Made by a program: the position numbers and the translations under genes | Assembly: GCA_963703665.1 (NCBI GenBank) | Contig: CAVPFB010000004.1 | Location: 496,001-560,000, forward strand | Reading direction: 5' to 3' | Length of the DNA stretch: 64,000 bases | From: AP-15 sp963703665 | GTDB lineage: Bacteria > Pseudomonadota > Alphaproteobacteria > ATCC43930 > CGMCC-115725 | The notes under the pieces: generated by a model | Told to the model about the DNA's origin: nothing | Database searches by the model: none | Seen by the model: the letters and a program-made list of their open reading frames with translations, nothing else | Shown here: in pieces, positions 62,564-64,000 of the stretch | Layout: each line of letters opens with the position of its first letter | Numbering within the stretch: the stretch's first letter is position 1

Positions 62564-62643
62564 TGAGCGCTGGGGCGGCGTCCCCGGGACCAGTGTGCGG
62601 GCGAGACAATACGACCCGCAGGATCTGATCGGAGGGACACGGA

Positions 62644-63425
62644 ATGCCGGTTGATCTGACGGTCGAGGGCGCGGTCGCCAAAGTCGTGCTGAACCGCCCG
62701 GAAAAATTGAACGCGCTCGACCTGGAGATGCGCCAGAGCCTGTGCGAGTATTTTGCCCGGCTGCGCTACGACGATAAGGTCCGCGTGGTGGTCGTCACCG
62801 GCGCGGGCCGCGGGTTCTGTTCAGGCGCCGATGTCGACCGCATGGCCGGGCAGCACCATGATCTGCGCGGTGGCCGCCAGCGGCTGCAGCAGGGTGGCCA
62901 TACCTTTCATCCGCGCGCTGCACGCGATCGAAAAGCCGATCATCGCCGCGGTGCGCGGCCCGGCGGTGGGCATCGGCTGGAGCATAGCCCTCGCCTGCGA
63001 CCTGGTCGTGGCATCGAAGACTGCGCGGTTTTCGCAGATTTTCCGGCGTATCGGGTTGGCCCCCGACGGCGGCGCCATCTGGTTCCTGACCCGCCGGCTC
63101 GGCATGGCAAAGGCCAAGGAGCTGGTGTTTTCGGCGCGTTTTGTCGAGGCCGAGGAGGCACTGGCGCTGGGGCTGGTCAACCATGTCGTCGACGATGACC
63201 AATTGACGGCCCGGACCGAGGCGCTGGCGGCCGATCTCGCCGAAGGCGCCGACCTTTGCGCTGGGGCTGGCAAAAAAGCTGTTTCACGCCGCAATCGGGC
63301 CGAGCCTGGACGAATATCTCGACATCGAGAGCCTGGTGCAGCCGCAATTGCACATGACCGCCGACAACACCGAGGGCGTCGCCGCCTTCCGCGAAAAGCG
63401 CGCCCCCAGGTTCACCGGCCGCTGA
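62644..63425 (+). CDS. Enoyl-CoA hydratase/isomerase family protein (two frame errors)
   Basis: A crotonase-fold protein of about 260 residues. VAKVVLNRPEKLNALDLEMR, then VVVVTGAGRGFCSGADVDRM (oxyanion hole 1) lead to a frame change near 62905 (one extra T). IRALHAIEKPIIAAVRGPAV (oxyanion hole 2), RFSQIFRRIGLAPDGGAIWF and EALALGLVNHVVDDDQL follow. After a second change near 63247 (one extra G) it reads FALGLAKKLFHAAIGPSLDE and ends FREKRAPRFTGR. It probably acts on an enoyl-CoA in fatty or aromatic acid breakdown. A ribosome-binding site GGAGG lies upstream. It converges with the last gene. Confidence 0.88.
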
Positions 63426-63512
63426 TTTCAGGGATCGGCGATGAGGCGCCGTTGACCTGTCCGATTGGTGACTTCAGGGATGCGGCGTTGATGCGCCCGC
63501 GGGATCGGGCGA

Positions 63513-64000
63513 TCAACGGGCTAGACCGTGCTTGGGGTCGTCCTTTGACGGCGGGTCGCGGTCGAGCGCCTCCTGCAGCCGCTTCTGGTCGACGCGGATC
63601 TCGACGCCGGCACGCTCCTGCTGCAACAGCATCGGCGAGCGCGAGTCGCGATGGCCCCAGCCGCGGTTCAGCGCTTCGGACAGCTCGGCGAGCGCCAGAT
63701 TGGCGACCCGCATCGGCACGTTGAAGTCGCGGCCGAGCTGGGTGGCGAGCGACATGTCCTTGTGCGCGAGGCGCAGCGCGAAGGCGGCGGGCTCGTAGGT
63801 GCCCGGCAGAAACTGGTCGATCAGCCCGTCGAATGTCCGCCGGCGGCCGCTGGCGCCGTCGCGCACCGCTTCCCACAAGGCGAGCGGCTCGACCCCGGCC
63901 TTGACCCCGACCGTGAACATTTCGGCGAGTGCGGTCTGGATGCAGTAGCCGGCACCGTTGTGCACGAGCTTGGCGACCGAGCCGGCGCCGATCGGGCCGA
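63513..64000 (-). CDS. NAD(P)-dependent oxidoreductase, HIBADH family, C-terminal part
   Basis: The C-terminal 160 or so residues of a beta-hydroxyacid dehydrogenase (3-hydroxyisobutyrate dehydrogenase-like); the 5' part is beyond position 64000. The segment GPIGAGSVAKLVHNGAGYC contains the catalytic Lys and Asn of the G-x3-K-x2-N motif. AEMFTVGVKAGVEPLALWEA, then FALRLAHKDMSLATQLGRD and the usual helical domain follow. The N-terminal Rossmann fold is not visible. The last 25 residues (EIRVDQKRLQEALDRDPPSK) form a charged tail. Confidence 0.88.
   Translation of the reverse strand, partial: GPIGAGSVAKLVHNGAGYCIQTALAEMFTVGVKAGVEPLALWEAVRDGASGRRRTFDGLIDQFLPGTYEPAAFALRLAHKDMSLATQLGRDFNVPMRVANLALAELSEALNRGWGHRDSRSPMLLQQERAGVEIRVDQKRLQEALDRDPPSKDDPKHGLAR

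Overview
The window is high-G+C bacterial chromosome, most likely from an alphaproteobacterium, perhaps a Rhodospirillales-like lineage. The evidence is gene content and order: engB-yidC-yidD-rnpA-rpmH on the minus strand, alr-mlaE-mlaF-radA-cvpA-purF on the plus strand, an EipB-type envelope protein, a cyo quinol oxidase and many LLM/CaiB/xanthine-dehydrogenase type catabolic genes. No rRNA, tRNA, CRISPR array or transposase was seen. The taxonomic call is inference from gene content only.

Layout. 1-2900 (minus): ribosomal protein L34, RNase P protein, YidD, YidC and the 5' part of EngB, read from a good sigma70-type promoter at 2944-2973. 3115-6950 (plus): two tandem di-iron ferritin-like genes translationally coupled to each other and followed by an HpnL-type membrane protein, then a TVP38/TMEM64 protein. 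6951-8180: an AT-rich DpnII/MboI-like nuclease gene lying between a decayed and an intact copy of the 5' end of a flavoprotein (tcuA-like) gene. 9744-13346: small secreted and membrane proteins and an AI-2E/PerM transporter. 13573-15695: copper-delivery genes (SCO1, PCuAC, CtaG). 15782-20390 (minus): a four-gene catabolic-looking operon (two LLM monooxygenases, amidohydrolase, MetE-like). 20787-24707: cyoABCD. 24748-28238: flavoprotein, an amidohydrolase stub, a broken VapBC module and a third LLM enzyme. 28505-35812: alanine racemase, MlaEF, RadA, CvpA, PurF and an SDR. 35827-36616: a YidB-like gene with an internal amber codon and a secreted protein. 37214-45270: a roughly 2,100-residue soluble hybrid histidine kinase with eleven 92-residue HAMP repeats and three receiver domains, followed by a REC-kinase-REC partner. 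45314-50715: Der, BamB and a YfgM-like protein on minus, then AspRS on plus. 50848-64000: EipB, RDD, DUF1330, IlvA with a penicillin-acylase-family enzyme, CaiB, a molybdopterin dehydrogenase subunit, a Kelch lipoprotein, a ppa remnant, VOC, an enoyl-CoA hydratase and a partial HIBADH-family gene.

A striking property of the whole window is that about 15 otherwise conserved genes are interrupted by some 28 single-base frame changes, nearly all explainable as one extra base. Conserved protein sequence continues on both sides of each, so this looks like insertion-biased sequencing or assembly error rather than gene decay. The affected genes are annotated across their full span. A few loci look truly decayed: the 7 kb flavoprotein stub, two VapC remnants, the amidohydrolase stub and the ppa remnant.
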